DNA of 64,000 bases from Benincasa hispida (GCF_009727055.1 NC_052352.1:29272930-29336929), one strand, 5' to 3'. Shown: positions 12,242 through 24,808, counted from the stretch's first letter. The notes: generated by a model not told the origin, from the sequence alone. Numbers and translations: made by a program.

Positions 12242-13046
12242 ATTTCCGCATTTCTTTTTCCAAAAAGCCTTTTCAATCCAACCCTTCGTTTTCTCTTCCA
12301 AAGCCCTAATTTTTCCTTTCTCTTCTGATTATCACTCTTCGCTATTTTTCCTATTTTACTGGTAAGTTTGTGGTAATTTTCCCATTTTTTCTCTCAATTT
12401 TCCCATTTTTTTCCATCTTTCCTTCAATTTTTTCTTAAATAAAATCAATATATTTCAGCTTTTTTCTTTGAATATATTTATATATATATTTTTCTTCCTA
12501 TTATTGAGTTTTAATTTAATTTTCTCATGTTTTGCATGATCTGTTCTCTACTTCACCCAAATGCTCTGTTAGCGTTCAAGTTATTAGGTTTTGTTTTTTG
12601 TTTTTTGTTTTTGTTTTTGTTTTTTTTAATTTCTTCTCCGAGAATTTCGTTGAATCTTGTTTGGAGAATTTGAGGAAATGTTAGAGTTTTGGGGTTAGGG
12701 TTTCTCTTAATTCTTGTAAACCTTAGCTTGCTTTGGTTTGATATCGCATTTGGGAAATCATTAATCATCTTCTAGGTTTTCGATTTTTGTTTAATCTTAG
12801 TTAGAATTTCTAGCTCTGGTTTGGTTAAATTAGTGTTTACGGACTGAATACATTTCGAAACCTGCATTAGTTTGTTAGATCTTTACCTACTGCGCTCATG
12901 AATTTTATCGGACTAGACATTATGGCTGATGATCGAGCTGAGGATTCAAAATCACGTAGATCTTCTTCGCGTATTTGTACTTTTGATTTCCAGGCTTTAG
13001 ATAGAGTTTTGATTCAAGCTGTTGTGGGGGAAAAGAGAGAAGAAAA
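12242..13046 (+). promoter_or_regulatory. AHL 5' UTR with probable leader intron
   Basis: A pyrimidine-rich stretch (about 12290-12361) of plant 5'-UTR type ends at a strong donor ACTG|GTAAGT (intron from 12362). A good acceptor TTTGATTTCCAG lies at 12993, giving a ~630-nt intron and a short second leader exon before the ATG at 13047. A leader intron of this kind is common in plant regulatory genes. The exon limits are inferred from splice motifs only; the transcription start is not placed. Confidence 0.55.
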
Positions 13047-16000
13047 ATGTCGGGATCTGAAACTGGTGTGATCACCAGTAGAGAACCCTTCACCGTCGGC
13101 GTTCAAAATAGCTCCTTACAGTCGCAGTCGGCGGCCCAAAATATGCGATTAGCCTTCTGCGCTGATGGCCCAGCCGTCTACAAGCCTGTGACTCCTTCAA
13201 CCTCACCGTCTTACCAATCCTCCATGGCCGGAGTTTCTGGTAATGCCGGAATTGAGGGATCGGCTGGTGGAGGAGGGTCTATGTTGCCTCATGGTTTCAA
13301 TATAAATTCGGTGGGTAGTGAGCAAATAAAGAGGAAGAGGGGCAGGCCGAGGAAGTATGGACCAGATGGCTCCATGGCTTTAGCTTTGGCTTCTGGGCCG
13401 TCATCAGGAACTGGAGGTTTTCCTCCTTCAAATATGGCTAATTCTGCTTCTGAAGGACTGGGCTCACCAAATTCATTGAAGAAAATTAAAGGCAGGCCAC
13501 TTGGTTCTAAGAAAAAGCAACAATTGGAAGCTTTAGGTAACTATTATAAGCGCCTTGTCCATTTGGGTCTCTTTGATTTGGTGCTTGACTTGACTGCTAT
13601 TCATTATGCGCTTAGCTTTAACGTTATGTATCTATCAGTTATCACGTGGCGACGGCAATATAGGAATATCATTGATTGACTAGCAGTTTTGAGTTGACCA
13701 GCTTACTGTGTTGATTTAATTGGGACGTTTCTTACACATATATCTAATTGGCTATTTATATAGTTTGATCTGACTTTAAAATATGGAAAAAATAGTGATA
13801 TCATAAACTAGATGTTGGATTCTGTTATGTCCTAGATACGATTGTAGTTGTGAATTACATATTTGCCCTTCTTTTGTCTTGCATTGGCTACTACGAATGT
13901 TTGTTGTTATTTCATCCTCCTGGCTTTTGACCACTATTTATTTAGTTGCATTTACGACAATATCACTTGATTGTTGTTATGGAAAGCTAATTATTGTTAA
14001 GAAACTGCACCTTTTGTCGCATCGTTTAACCAATCAAACATACCTTTTCTGGTGGAATAGAGATCACCTACTCGTCTACTACAGTTTTTTTCCTTGCCTT
14101 TTTTGTCTTTTTTTTTTTTCTTTTTTTTTTCTTTTTTTTCTTTTTTGTGTGTGTACAAGATTGAAATTATAGTGTTAACTGTAATAACGATACAGCAACC
14201 GGAGAAAAGAAAGGGAATCACACTTTGGTTGACTTTTAATGTCCAAGCAATGCTATTTTTATATTCTAAACTGTTGTGGGATAATTATTATATCTTATGA
14301 CTTTATTAAAACTGAGTCTCTTACAGAGAAATTTTAATTGCAGGATCGGCTGGTATTGGGTTCACCCCACATGTTATTGACGTGAAAGCGGGAGAGGTTC
14401 TAATTTAAAATACTAGCACCAATTTTCTGGCTGTCACTTATCTTTACTAGTTAGATCAGCATCTGGAAGGACTAAACAATACATTTTCTTGCACATTCGA
14501 TTATCAAATCATAAATGTAAATTTATTCTTACCTTAAATGCTTTTTGGATGCACTTACTGTTTCTTACATCGCGACACTGAATTGTTTGCCAGTAGAGTG
14601 TTAGATGTTAAATGCCACTTTTTGGACTTGCGACAGGATGAGAGTAGAAGCTCGTCGACTGTTGTTTATGCCTAATTTTTGTCTATTTTCAACTTGAAGT
14701 TTATTGGTGCATGGCATACCAAGATCACCTATCTTTTGCAGAATGGATATATTAACACTCTTTATAAGACTTCTACATTGACTTTGTGGTATAAGCTCAC
14801 TGCGAGCTTTGGCAAGATGTGCAATTATGAGATCACCTCCTCCCTCCAACAAAAAGAAGAAAAAAAAAAAAAAAGGAAAGAAAAGAAGAAGAAAAGAGAA
14901 AAGCTAAGAATAAATATAAATAATAGTAGAGAGAGCGAGTGTAAATTTTCATAAGTATTATGGAATTCCACTGTGCTTTCATTTCATTCTCACTTCTCAT
15001 TTGCTACCAAGCAACAATAATTTGATTTGCACATGGTTTTACAGGATGTATCGTCAAAAATAATGTCCTTTTCTCAGAATGGCCCCAGAGCTATATGTAT
15101 CCTGTCTGCAAACGGAGCAATATCAAATGTGACTTTACGTCAACCTGCTACATCTGGTGGAACTGTTACTTATGAGGTTTGTGAGCTTCTGCTTCATAGA
15201 GAGTTGATGAGGATAACTATAGGATAATTAGTATATTTTAATTAATATTTAGTTTCGTTGTTAATTTAGATGAATTAATGTTTAATTATAATTAATTAAT
15301 GAATTTGTCTTATTTCCTTGTAAGGTTATAATATATATAGCCACTTTTAAGGTTGTAATAGAAAGCTTGATTATCCTTTGAAAATATAGAACCTGTGTTC
15401 TTTTGAGAAAGTTCTCAACCTTAGGATGGATTTTCCTTGTTTGGCCATGGATTTGACCTAAATATCTATTATCGCAGCATCAAGAGTTCTAATAGAGATA
15501 TAATGTGTGTGTGGTATTCTTTACGTTGGTTTTAAGGACAATTGTTTAACTTCTAGTACAACAAGTTTATGACTTGCTTTTTTTTGTCTTCATACAGGGG
15601 CGATTTGAAATTTTGTCACTTTCGGGTTCATTTCTCCCGTCTGAAAATGGTGGTCAGAGAAGCAGAACTGGTGGGTTGAGTGTGTCTTTGTCTGGTCCAG
15701 ATGGCCGAGTTTTAGGTGGTAGTGTGGCGGGTCTCCTCACAGCTTTATCTCCTGTTCAGGTGAATTTGATTCTTTCCGAATCTCCATTGGATTTACTTCC
15801 GCTGAAAAAATCTCTTTTAACTCGGTGACTTCTTTAAAAATCTACTTCTATCTCTGATTGGGCTTCTCCACAGAAACTTTCGCCAGTTTCTGATTGCTAT
15901 GACCGGTTTTACAACTTTTCAGTTGACATTGGTGTGTTCTCCATTTTGTGATCAAATATGCAGGTGGTTGTGGGAAGTTTCATAGCCGACAGCAACAAGG

Positions 16001-16215
16001 AACCGAAGTTAGCGCGCCAAAATGAACCCATCAACGTCTCGCCAATGCTAAACCCAGTTGGCTTTGGTCACTTGACAGGAGGAGCCAGTAGTCCATCTCA
16101 TGGGACGCTAAGCGAGTCTTCCGGTGGCGGCCCCGGCAGCCCCCTCAACAACAGCTCTGGAGCCTGCAACAATAGCAACCATCCACAGAGCATGTCCGGC
16201 ATGCCATGGAAATAA
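13047..16215 (+). CDS. AHL: AT-hook motif nuclear-localized (AHL) protein with PPC/DUF296 domain
   Basis: Coding exons by splice sites: 13047-13536, 14344-14396, 15045-15176, 15598-15759, 15964-16215. The phases join cleanly to 362 residues. The N-terminal third is Ser/Gly-rich. A basic AT-hook with core GRPRKYGPDG lies at about residues 98-107, and a second hook-like GRPLGSKKKQQ at about 152-162. The PPC/DUF296 domain spans roughly 164-290 (GFTPHVIDV, FSQNGPRAICILSANGAI, GRFEILSLSGSF, GGLSVSLSGPDGRVLGG, SPVQVVVGSF). A low-complexity Gly/Ser/Asn tail ends MPWK. Two hooks plus introns inside PPC fit the intron-containing, two-hook AHL clade (AtAHL1-like). Such proteins bind AT-rich/matrix-attachment DNA in the nucleus, oligomerise through PPC and regulate transcription and chromatin. 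The first reading frame continues into intron 1, so a frame-only call would be wrong. Poly-T (14107-14147) and poly-A (14857-14874) tracts lie in introns 1 and 2. Confidence 0.93.
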
Positions 16216-16679
16216 GTATCATAGCCATTGAATCCCGCTGTGATCCCACAAATCGAGCCGATAATCTAATTTCCATGACAGGGATGGGTGCGTAGAGCTG
16301 TATTTCTAATGTCTTTTGGGCCGTCTGGGACTCTGGGGGAGCTTTTGTAATTTGTAATTTTTTTTTAAAGAAAAATTCAGTTTTAGCGTGATACTACTAG
16401 CAAAGCCAAGTAGGGAGAGGTTCACTTTCTAATGTTTTGTTCGTTAAAGGGTTTGGCTGATTGTTACATTGAGTTATGAGGTTAGTAGAAGAGTTGGTTT
16501 TAGTTAGGTTAGTGTTATAACGACATTATTAACCTTAATCAATTGCTTTCATGTTTTATATGCATCTTTTCTTTTTATTGTTTTCTATCCACCGTCACCT
16601 TAACTTCAATTAATGTTAGAATTATATTGATATATTTAGGTGATTGTGGGGGTTCAAAGTATGAAAAAAAAAAAAAAAA
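16216..16679 (+). other. AHL 3' UTR and short spacer
   Basis: Non-coding sequence after the AHL stop, with T-rich and AT-rich stretches suitable for 3'-end formation. It ends in a poly-A run (16664-16679) directly against the left end of the next MULE. No further gene seen. Confidence 0.55.
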
Positions 16680-17104
16680 GGGCAATTGACAAACATAGTC
16701 ATTTTAAAGTTTTCATTTTGAATTTTGGACCCTTTTTAAAAAGATTGTTTTTTGACCTCATAATTTTGAAAACTAAGTAAAATTACCCTAATGCCCTTCA
16801 CATTTCAAAAGTTACTCAAACACTCTAAACCCTCAATCTTCCTATTTTCCCTATCTATTTTCGGTCATCCCTTATCCTTTCCTCAATCTCACTCCATTTA
16901 TCTCAATTTCTCTTGCCATTTTTCTCTTCATTGAAGATTATTTGAGATTTTTCAACTAATCAAGTATGGTTTTTCATTTTTTTCACTCAATGTTAGTTTA
17001 TCTTAGATGCTATAAAATGATTGTTTGAAATCTATGTTAGATCTATGTTGAATGTTAAACTTTTTTCCTAAAAAAAAATCATGTTCGGCGTTTTTTGAAT
17101 AATT

Positions 17105-17470
17105 TTGGGCCTAAAAATGAGTTTTTGGAAATCGGTCTTACCCGGTTGGGCTTCATACGATGGTGACCGAGTATGTGATTGGGTGGAGAAGATTGGGGAA
17201 GATTTGGGGAAGATTGCGTCCGGTGCTAGACTGGCCGGGCCCATGTATATTTCGACCGGGTATGGGTGGGAAAGAGAGGAAAGGACGAGGGAGAAAGGGG
17301 CAAAACCGGGTAGGGGTAGGTGGCACCCAGCTGGACTTCATACGAAAATGATCGTGTATGGGACCAGGCCAAAGTCTAAAAGCGAAGGGGGCGGGCGGGA
17401 CCGGGTAGGGGTAGACCAGGATTCTGGTTTTTGGCCCGATCCTGTACCCGACCGAGTATGGGTCGGGCCA
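17105..17470. repeat. Left GC-rich subterminal CCGGTCGGGTA-type repeats
   Basis: GC-rich block in AT-rich surroundings with degenerate ACCCGGTTGGG, GACCGGGTAGGGGTAG, CCCGACCGAGTATGGGTCGGG words. The long frames through it, open on both strands, look like a by-product of base composition. The same motif family is on the other side of the element (23740-24115). Confidence 0.65.
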
Positions 17471-17663
17471 ATTCTTTTTAAATTTATATTTATATATAAT
17501 TTTTGTTCTTTTTAAGTACTCATTTGATGTGCTAATGTGTTGTCTTCTAATTTTGTTCTTTTTAAGTACTCATTGATATGTTGATGTGTTGTCTTCTAAT
17601 TTATTTGTTTCCTGAAAAATGTAGGTTATAATGGAATTAGATATGAAGTTCATCCTAATGACC

Positions 17664-20631
17664 ATTTTCCTAAAGAAAAAACTAACTCTGACACAACTAG
17701 CCATATTTAGAAAAACATGTTTTGTCCTCTCCTAGACATAGACACAAACATCATCTTCAATGGACTACTAATTCATTATACTTTTCTTCGAGAGGTAGAA
17801 GAACCTAGGAGAGATGTTATTTAGCTTTAATCTTATGGGGAATAAGGTATCCTTCAGGAAAGTAGAGTTTAACCTTATTACAGGACTAAAACATCAAACT
17901 AGAACTGTGAGGGTAGAAAATTCTTTTATTAGACTTAGAGCTAAGTATACTAGAACTGTGAAGGTAGAAAGTTCTTTTGTTAGACTTAGAGCTAAGTATC
18001 TAAATGATAATGAGGGCATGAAGGCATAGGAGTTGGACTCTATATTTTCCAAGACTTGAGTTTGAAAACGATTTTGATGTAGTGAAAATTGCATTATTTT
18101 ATTTTATTGAGTTTGCTATGATGGGTAGAAAGAGGAAAAAACAAATGGATTTTGAAAATTTAGCGATCATATTGGAATAGATTTTGTAATGAGGACTGCA
18201 GCAAGAAATTTTTTGCGAATACAATTAAATGATTCAAACAATGATTGAAAGATAAAGCACAGACATATAAGAGCAATGTAGATGGAAAACAACAGACATA
18301 CAGTCTTTACGGGTTTCCTCATGCTTTTTAGGTAACTTAATTAATTTGATTTAATGAATATTCATACACTTACATTTCATATAGGTATGGGCATATGAAA
18401 TGATTTCATCATTATCTGGACGCATTGCAAACAAATTGAATGACAATACGATACCACGTATTTTGAGATGATCATGCTCACATTCTCCTCCATATGGAGT
18501 AATTAGAGACGAAGTCTTCGGGTCAGATGCAGTATGTTCCTTTTTAAGTTTTTTGGGTTAGAATTATTTTGATGATTATAGCTTCTTAGTTTATTTATTC
18601 ACGATTACAATTTTTTGTAGGTAAGGATTACATTGCAACTCGTACCTTCCGAGGAAGAGATTCAGTTTATGAATCGTGTTATAGAGCCACCCACCACTCC
18701 ACTTGCACCACTTGCACTACTTGCACCACCTGCACAACTAGAACTATCTCTACCCACAAATGATGGCGATGTTGCTGGACCTTCGAATACTAAGGAGGTT
18801 GATGACAGTGATAATCAACAAAGACATGACGGGAAGTCCCAGAAGAAATGGAAGAAGTATTGCAATTGATTAAGCTAGTCAAACGTCTTAATCGTCGCGT
18901 GGAAAGTTTGGAACATGACCTAAAAAGCATTACGAAGTACTTGTGACGATTATCAAAAAGTAAGGATATACCATTATGATCCTTCTTGCCTGTTCTCTTC
19001 ATAACTAAGCATGCGGGGAAAAGGTGTCTAATAACTATGCATGCAGGGAAAAGATGTTGATTGCACTAGAGGTGGGTACGATGGAGGTACGATTGATTAT
19101 GCTGTGATAAACGATGGTGATAGGGATGGTCATTCTCCTGGAGCTGTAGGTGTTGTAGGTGGTGATATTGTACCTGTGGCGGTTCTAGGTGACGACGTTA
19201 TAGATGAAGGGTCCGACATTGATGGACGGAAGGACGAGGTATGACCTTGTTGAGAAGTTAACGACCAAAACTGTTGATGTGATATTGTCGTTCAGAAGTT
19301 AGGATATATCCTAATGATCCTTGTTGTCCGTTCTTATCATTTATGTCTTCCTATTTACTATGAAATTTTGAATAATAATTGTTTTCCCTATTTAATCCGT
19401 TCTTATCGTCTTTATCCTCCTATTGTTGTAATTATGAATAATAATTGAAATTTTATTATTTATTTGATTAAATAACTCTATAATTGACATAGAAGTGTAG
19501 CCATCATTGTGTAGATTGATCGAACAACACTATTCTTATAAGTTCAATACAAATTTTATTGTGTAGGTTGTCGATATAAGTTCACAAGATACGGAAAATA
19601 TAAATGTAATAGAAGGTCGCGGTGGCCGAATGAGGAAAATTTCTTAGAAATTAACTACACTGTGGAAGGACACAAGTATGGGAAGAGGCAAAAAAATTCA
19701 ACAGAAGTATGATCCCCTCGTTGACATACCTGAAGATCTTAACATTAAATTTTAAAAGTGGATGGACAATGTAGACCTTGCTGCGATGATTGGGAGGAAT
19801 ACATATGCTTAAATGGATAAAAAATGGTTTAATAGTATGTTAACATCGTCCGAATGGATGAATGATGAGGTATATAACTTTTAATAAAGATTCTCGTGTG
19901 TGTATATGTGTCTTTATTTAATTAAACACTCTTATTGTGCAGGTAATAAACATATTGTTTATGTTCATAAAAACGAAAATGCAAGCCCAACCGAACTTGT
20001 GTCATCGAAAATTTGCTATAGCTGACATTGTAGTTACGATACATTATCTGACATTGTAGTTATGCTATATATTAGTCCATAGATGCATGCACTCAATATT
20101 ATCTGATTTTCTCATTCCTTTAGAACTTCCTAAGACGCGATCGTCATACGATCGATTGGAGTAAGGCGACGAACGCATTAAAATACGTTCATGGTAAACA
20201 CATTAACTACGATGTACCTTGGAGTAACGTCGATGTTGTTTACATGCCTTTCAACCTCTCTGGGATGCACTGGGTGCTTGTTTGTGCAGACTTCCAGGTC
20301 ATAGAATTAATCGTGTTCAATTCATAGATCGCATTACATTCGAATGCAAACTTGGAATGTGAAATGAGATCAGTGTGTGAAAACTTTCCCGATCTACTTA
20401 TTGTTGGTGCGATAATAGAGTCTTCATAATATTCTAATTGATCCTTGGACTCTACACCGAGATGCTTTTATGCCTCAACAACATGAGAGTGGTGACTGTG
20501 GTATGTTCACATGTAAATTTTTTGAATATGATGTAACAGGGTCTAAAATGGACACCTTAACATAAGATAGAATGCAATATTTTCGTAGACAATATGCCAT
20601 TCAGATTTGGGCATATAGAGCATTGTTTTAG
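17664..20631 (+). pseudogene. MULE-borne DUF1985 plus Ulp1-like C48 cysteine protease relic
   Basis: The N-terminal part (about 17664-18029) matches DUF1985: LRQ/FRKTCF-like start, a leucine-rich 'IHY' helix region, then SFNLMGNKVSFRKVEFNLIT and GLKHQT. A Pro-rich acidic linker follows (18633-18869). The C-terminal part (about 20124-20631) is a C48/Ulp1-type peptidase: WSNVDVVYMPFNLSGMHWVL with the catalytic His in MHW, and SGDCGMFTCKFFEY with the catalytic Cys in GDCG, ending IWAYRALF and a stop at 20629. The usual Asp position (VxDS) reads VFNS, so a catalytic residue is altered. Ulp1 proteases remove or mature SUMO; whether these transposon copies ever did is unknown. Several in-frame stops (for example TAA where Gln precedes DRMQYF) and frame changes make it non-functional. 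Confidence 0.72.
17898..17999 (+). repeat. 51-bp in-frame tandem duplication in the DUF1985 relic
   Basis: Two adjacent 51-bp copies (17898-17948, 17949-17999) starting ACTAGAACTGTG and ending TTAGAGCTAAGTAT, differing at a few positions. The length is a multiple of three, so the frame is kept. Confidence 0.9.
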
Positions 20632-20717
20632 AACTTTGTAAACTTTTTGTAATTAATGGTTGAAGTGATGAATAAAAATTTATTGTTGGGAGTGATTTGA
20701 AAAATCATCAAAGTATA

Positions 20718-21110
20718 CCAATTCTCGGACGGGCACATGTAAATAAGAGCCAATTCTTGGTCGGACGCATGCAAAAAAACAACAAATATATACCAATTCT
20801 TGGTCGAACATATGCAAATAAGAGCCAATTCCCAGCTGGGTAGGTCTTAGAAACATGAAACTAGATACTAATTCCCGGCCGAACGCATACAAATTGGCGC
20901 CAATTCTCGATCGAATGAATGCAAAAAACAACACATATATACCAATTCCTGACAGTGCGCATGCAAATTGGCACCAATTCCCGGTCGGACGAATGCAAAA
21001 AACAACAAATATACCAATTCCTGACCGGGCGCATGTAAAAAACAACCAATTTTCAGCCGGACGCATGCAAAAAACAACAAATATATACCAATTCCGGGCT
21101 GGGCGCATGC
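20718..21110. repeat. CCAATTCCCGGTCGGRCGCATGCAAA minisatellite
   Basis: Eleven recognisable units, each starting with a CCAATTC-like box and followed by a GGTCGGGCGCATG-like box, separated by AAATAAGAG/AAATTGGCG or AAAAAACAACAAATATATA spacers. This gives an alternating pattern of short and long spacing. It lies between the ends of the protease (+) and transposase (-) genes of the MULE. The open frames on both strands come from the repeat. Confidence 0.85.
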
Positions 21111-21222
21111 AAAAAAAAAAAAATAATAAATAAATAAAATATATATATATATATATTCAATGATTGCAAAATATCATCCAAATTCACAAAAATATCATGC
21201 AAAATAAAAAAAAATCCATACA

Positions 21223-23629
21223 TCACTCAACAGTATTAAAAGGTTGATTGCATGTCGTTTTGTTGTGACCCCGTTGCCCACATCTAGAACACCTGTGGAC
21301 TTGACAAAATTCACCTGCATAAGGAAATCTTGTTGTTCATGGGTGACCTACTCTTGGAACTCTTTTTAGAGGCAATGTTTCAACATCGGCGAAGGCCGAT
21401 GATTGTTTCCATTCCGAAAAGTGTCCAAGTGGTCGTATAGGTTTAGCATATGCAGCCAACATTACATCAATAGAGTATACTCGTGAACAAAGAGAGGTAG
21501 GATCAATATTATGAACCCTGCATGCAACAATGGCGTGTGAACAAGGGATTTCATAATAATCAAACTTGTGACAAGTATATGTTCTTGCGTGAATATTTAC
21601 ATGGCCTCCCAAACCTCCTATTATCACCTCGAACTCATGTTGGTCAATTGGCCTAACTTCATGTTTGCTCGCTTTGTCTGCCGCGTCACAAATTATTGCT
21701 ATCGCATAGTTCGACAGTCTTGACGTATTATTTGATGCATCTGTTCGACGTCCGCAATATAAGTCCTGTAACCAACCTCTAATATGGTCTAGAAATGACG
21801 TGATTGGTAACTGTCGTGCATCTTTTAACACTCCGTTTATGCACTCGGCGAGATTTGTTGTCATTTGCTTGTACCCTCTATTACATTGATACACCCTAGC
21901 CCACCGCTCAAGACCAATATCTTCTACGTATTTGCGTGCACTTGGATACCCTGTAAATTGACTCCAATGGTAGTTGAACATAGACTCACGACTTGTTTTG
22001 GCTGCTTTGTCGAAAATATCGAAAATATCTTTATTCTTAAAATTAACTTTTAAGTGATAGATACAGATACTATGAAATGCTTCTGGGAAGACCGTGATAA
22101 TTTTCTTTTTTATGCTAGGGTGTCTATCTGATACGATAACCAAATCATGAACTTGTCCAATTGCACATCTTAATTGCTGAAGAAATCACACCCAAGATTC
22201 GTCAGTTTCTCCACCAGATATACCGAACACGACGGGATATATTTGATTATTTCCATCGACCCTAATCACAAGCAGGAGTTTACCATTGTATTTACCCGTT
22301 AAATGTGTTCCATCTACAATTAAAACAGGGAAAATGCAGTTTAGAAACCCCCTAATAGATGCACCAAGAGCCATAAAGACGTGCTTGAAATATTTATCTT
22401 TCTGCAGATCATATTTAAATGTTGAACTAGGATTTTCAATTTGTAAGGCTTCACCAAATTTAGGTAACTTCTTGTACGATTCTTCTGGTGACCCCTAAAC
22501 AAGCACTAACGCTTCTTCTCTTGCCTTCCACGCCTTGTTGTAACTTAAACTCATACCATACTCTTGTTTTATATCCTTCATAATGTCCTTCGGTCTATAT
22601 GAACGACTAACATCTTCAAACTTTGACAAAATTAAATGTCCAAGAACCCAACTAGAAGCTTGTCTATGATTGTTAGTCAATATTTTATTTCTACATGTGT
22701 GGACATTGTCATACTTAGAGATCTTAAATATTTCACAATTTTTCAATTTAACGTCTCGAAGTCTCCATTTATATTTTTCAACTAAGCATATAACTTTGTA
22801 TAATGTTGTGGTCGACTTTTTCACTCTAAACTAAAAGTTAACTCTAATTGCTAACATAAATAACCACATTTTTAAATCCTTCTTAGATATAAATATGTCA
22901 CCAATTTGCACATCTTCAGAAGAATAAGGCTAACCTGACATGGTGATTGTGCTACTAGAAGGATGTGACAAGTCAGATCCGTTGCTTTTAACGAGCCTTC
23001 GTAGTCTTCGATTGTTCGTTCTTCTGCATGAGATGTATGGTGGGTATTAATCTTGGGTTCCTCTCCATCATTCTTCTCCTTCCAAGAACAATCATTGAAA
23101 TATTGACCTTGGTCTCCATCATGCTTCTCCCTCAAGACCAATCATTAAAATATTGACCTTGGTCTACATCATCCCCTAAGTTATGAGTCGCCAAATTACT
23201 AGGCGACGAAGTAAGTGATGGGTTAAAATATGTAGAGGAAAATGGACTATCCGACTCCATCTTCCAATGTACTAGCCTAGATGTTGAAGAGATTTCTTCA
23301 GTTTGTCGGACATATGAATTTTTTGGATGAAATCCTTGATTTGTTGAACACTTTGGAAGCTAAACTAAGACCTCTTCCCATGTAAGGAATGTGTGTAAAT
23401 CTTCATCATTCTAGATTACAAATGCAGAGGCTTTGGATCTCAATTGAAGTATACATCTTATAACAAGATTATACTCATCTGACATTATATCATTTATCCT
23501 ATTAACTTCGGTCAGAAATTCATTATAGGTCATGCTCAACTCAATGTCAAACCCCCGTAACTCTCCTCCATCGTAATCCTTTTCCCTTTCATTCCAAACG
23601 CCATTGAAACAAATCCAAACACAAGGCAT
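21223..23629 (-). pseudogene. mudrA-type MULE transposase relic
   Basis: Pieces in order from 23629 downwards: an N-terminal module (MPCVWICFNGVW..., 23411-23629); a MuDR-type N-terminal domain (22495-22824: KWRLRDVKLKNCEIFKI, HTCRNKILTNNHRQASS); then the MULE transposase core. The core has a first Asp in VLIVDGTHLTGKYNG (about 22310) and a second in VIVSDRHPSI (about 22128). A SWIM zinc finger follows (CHKFDYYEIPCSHAI, about 21535-21580). The C-terminal CCHC knuckle CSRCGQRGHNKTTC lies near 21250-21290, with the stop at 21223. Frames are broken near 22495, 22374/22186, 22143 and 21337, so it cannot make an intact enzyme. Family role: DDE-type cut-and-paste transposition of MULEs. Confidence 0.85.
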
Positions 23630-23739
23630 TTTCCTAAAATTTATATAAAAAATGTATTAATATAATGTAGTTAAAGAAAAATCAAAATAAAAAAAAAAGA
23701 AAAAGCAAAATAAAAAAATTAAAACAAAAAAAAAGAGAT

Positions 23740-24115
23740 TGATTCTGTTTTTTGGCCGGTAGACCATCGGGCCAAAAAACAGAATCATGTTTTTTGTGCA
23801 CCTGGTCGGGTTAGGGTTGACTCTACCAGGCTCGGACCCAAGAAAGACCTGGTGAAGCTCAGTCGAGTCACCTGGTGAGGGGTCAATAATTTTATTCCAT
23901 ACCCGATGAATCTAATCAAACTTATTCCAACATTTATTTTGCTCTTGGTGAAGCCTGACCGAGTAATTTGAACTCATTTTCTTTCTACCCGGTGAAGCTC
24001 GGTCGGGTATCAAATTTATTTCAATATTTATTTTGTTCCCGGTGAAGCCCGACTGGGTAATTTTAACTCATTTGCTTCCTACCCGGTGAATACCCGATGA
24101 AGCCCGATCGGGTAT
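23740..24115. repeat. Right GC-rich subterminal CCCGGTGAAGCCCGATCGGGTA repeats
   Basis: Five to seven degenerate units of ACCCGGTGAAGC(T/C)CGGTCGGGTA spaced 40-70 bp apart by AT-rich filler (for example about 23845, 23945, 23988, 24038, 24082). Counterpart of the left subterminal block at 17105-17470; possibly binding sites for the transposase. Confidence 0.7.
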
Positions 24116-24437
24116 CTTTAAAAAGAAATTGCTATTTTTTTAATTTTTTTTTAAAATTTATAAATAAATATCAAATGCAGGGCATTATTAAAAAAAAAAA
24201 ACAATCAACAAAGCAAACATAAATCAAACTCCAAAAATATCATTTAGTTTTGTCAATTTTTCCAAAAATTAGTGAACTATTGAGAATACATAAAAAAAAT
24301 GAAATACATACCTTCTTACGACGGGGTGTACAAAATTACAACTTCGTGAAATACAAGTTTTGAACTTGATGAATTTCGTTCTAGAAACAATTTGATGAAG
24401 AGAACTTTTTGTGGGGTTGTAAACAAATCAAATTTGG

Positions 24438-24700
24438 TGTGAACAATTTTTTGTTAATGGTTTTTGGATAAATTAATTTTAAGTGGAGAATGTGAATTAA
24501 TTTGGTAGGTTGGTGGTTGAAACTGAAAGTGAAAATTTAATAAGGGGCATAAGAGTAATTATACAACTAACAAATTTTGTGGAGAATTTTTTGTGTGAAT
24601 ATTTTTTTGTTAATGGTTTTTGGATAAATTAATTTTAGGGGGAGAATGTGAATTAATTTGGTAGGTTGGTGATAAGGGGCATAAGAGTAATTATACAACC
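24438..24700. repeat. Partial tandem duplication in the right MULE arm
   Basis: 24438-24567 is repeated at 24595-24700: both hold TTTTTTGTTAATGGTTTTTGG, GAGAATGTGAATTAATTTGG, AGGTTGGTG and AAGGGGCATAAGAGTAATTA. Copy 1 carries about 25 extra bases between the last two blocks. Confidence 0.85.
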
Positions 24701-24808
24701 ATACTTACATCATTTTCATCATCAAGGGGTAAAAAAAAACGTGTTTTAAAAAAATAGGTCAAAAAAACAAAAGGTAACTTCTAATAGGTCATTTTGCCCA
24801 ATTTTCCC

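Larger units (their letters stand above)
16680..24808. mobile_element. Decayed autonomous Mutator-like element (MULE) with mudrA and Ulp1-like protease
   Basis: The ends are inverted and start GGG: left GGGCAATTGACAAACATAGTC, right in reverse complement GGGAAAATTGGGCAAAATGAC. TTTTTTGACC and AATTAC...ATGCCC blocks occur in the same order on both sides. Inside are a mudrA transposase relic on the - strand (21223-23629) and a DUF1985/C48 protease relic on the + strand (about 17664-20631). This is the convergent two-gene layout known for plant MULEs with captured Ulp1-like genes (KAONASHI in Arabidopsis and rice, CUMULE in melon). No 9-bp target duplication is seen; the left flank is poly-A, so that end may be rearranged. 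The TIRs are much more diverged than those of the MULE at 33037. Confidence 0.78.

Noticed and set aside
13537..13679. C-terminal extension of the AHL first frame
   Set aside because: It is intron 1; a good donor at 13537 and acceptor at 14343 restore the PPC domain exactly.
17105..17515. 136-residue protein in GC-rich block
   Set aside because: Open frames on both strands reflect CCGGTCGGG repeats in the MULE arm.
20718..21110. CRISPR-like array because of regularly spaced repeats
   Set aside because: Plant nuclear context, degenerate repeats, alternating non-unique spacers and no cas genes.
20680..21133. 142-residue and overlapping frames
   Set aside because: Translations of the eleven-unit minisatellite, in several frames at once.
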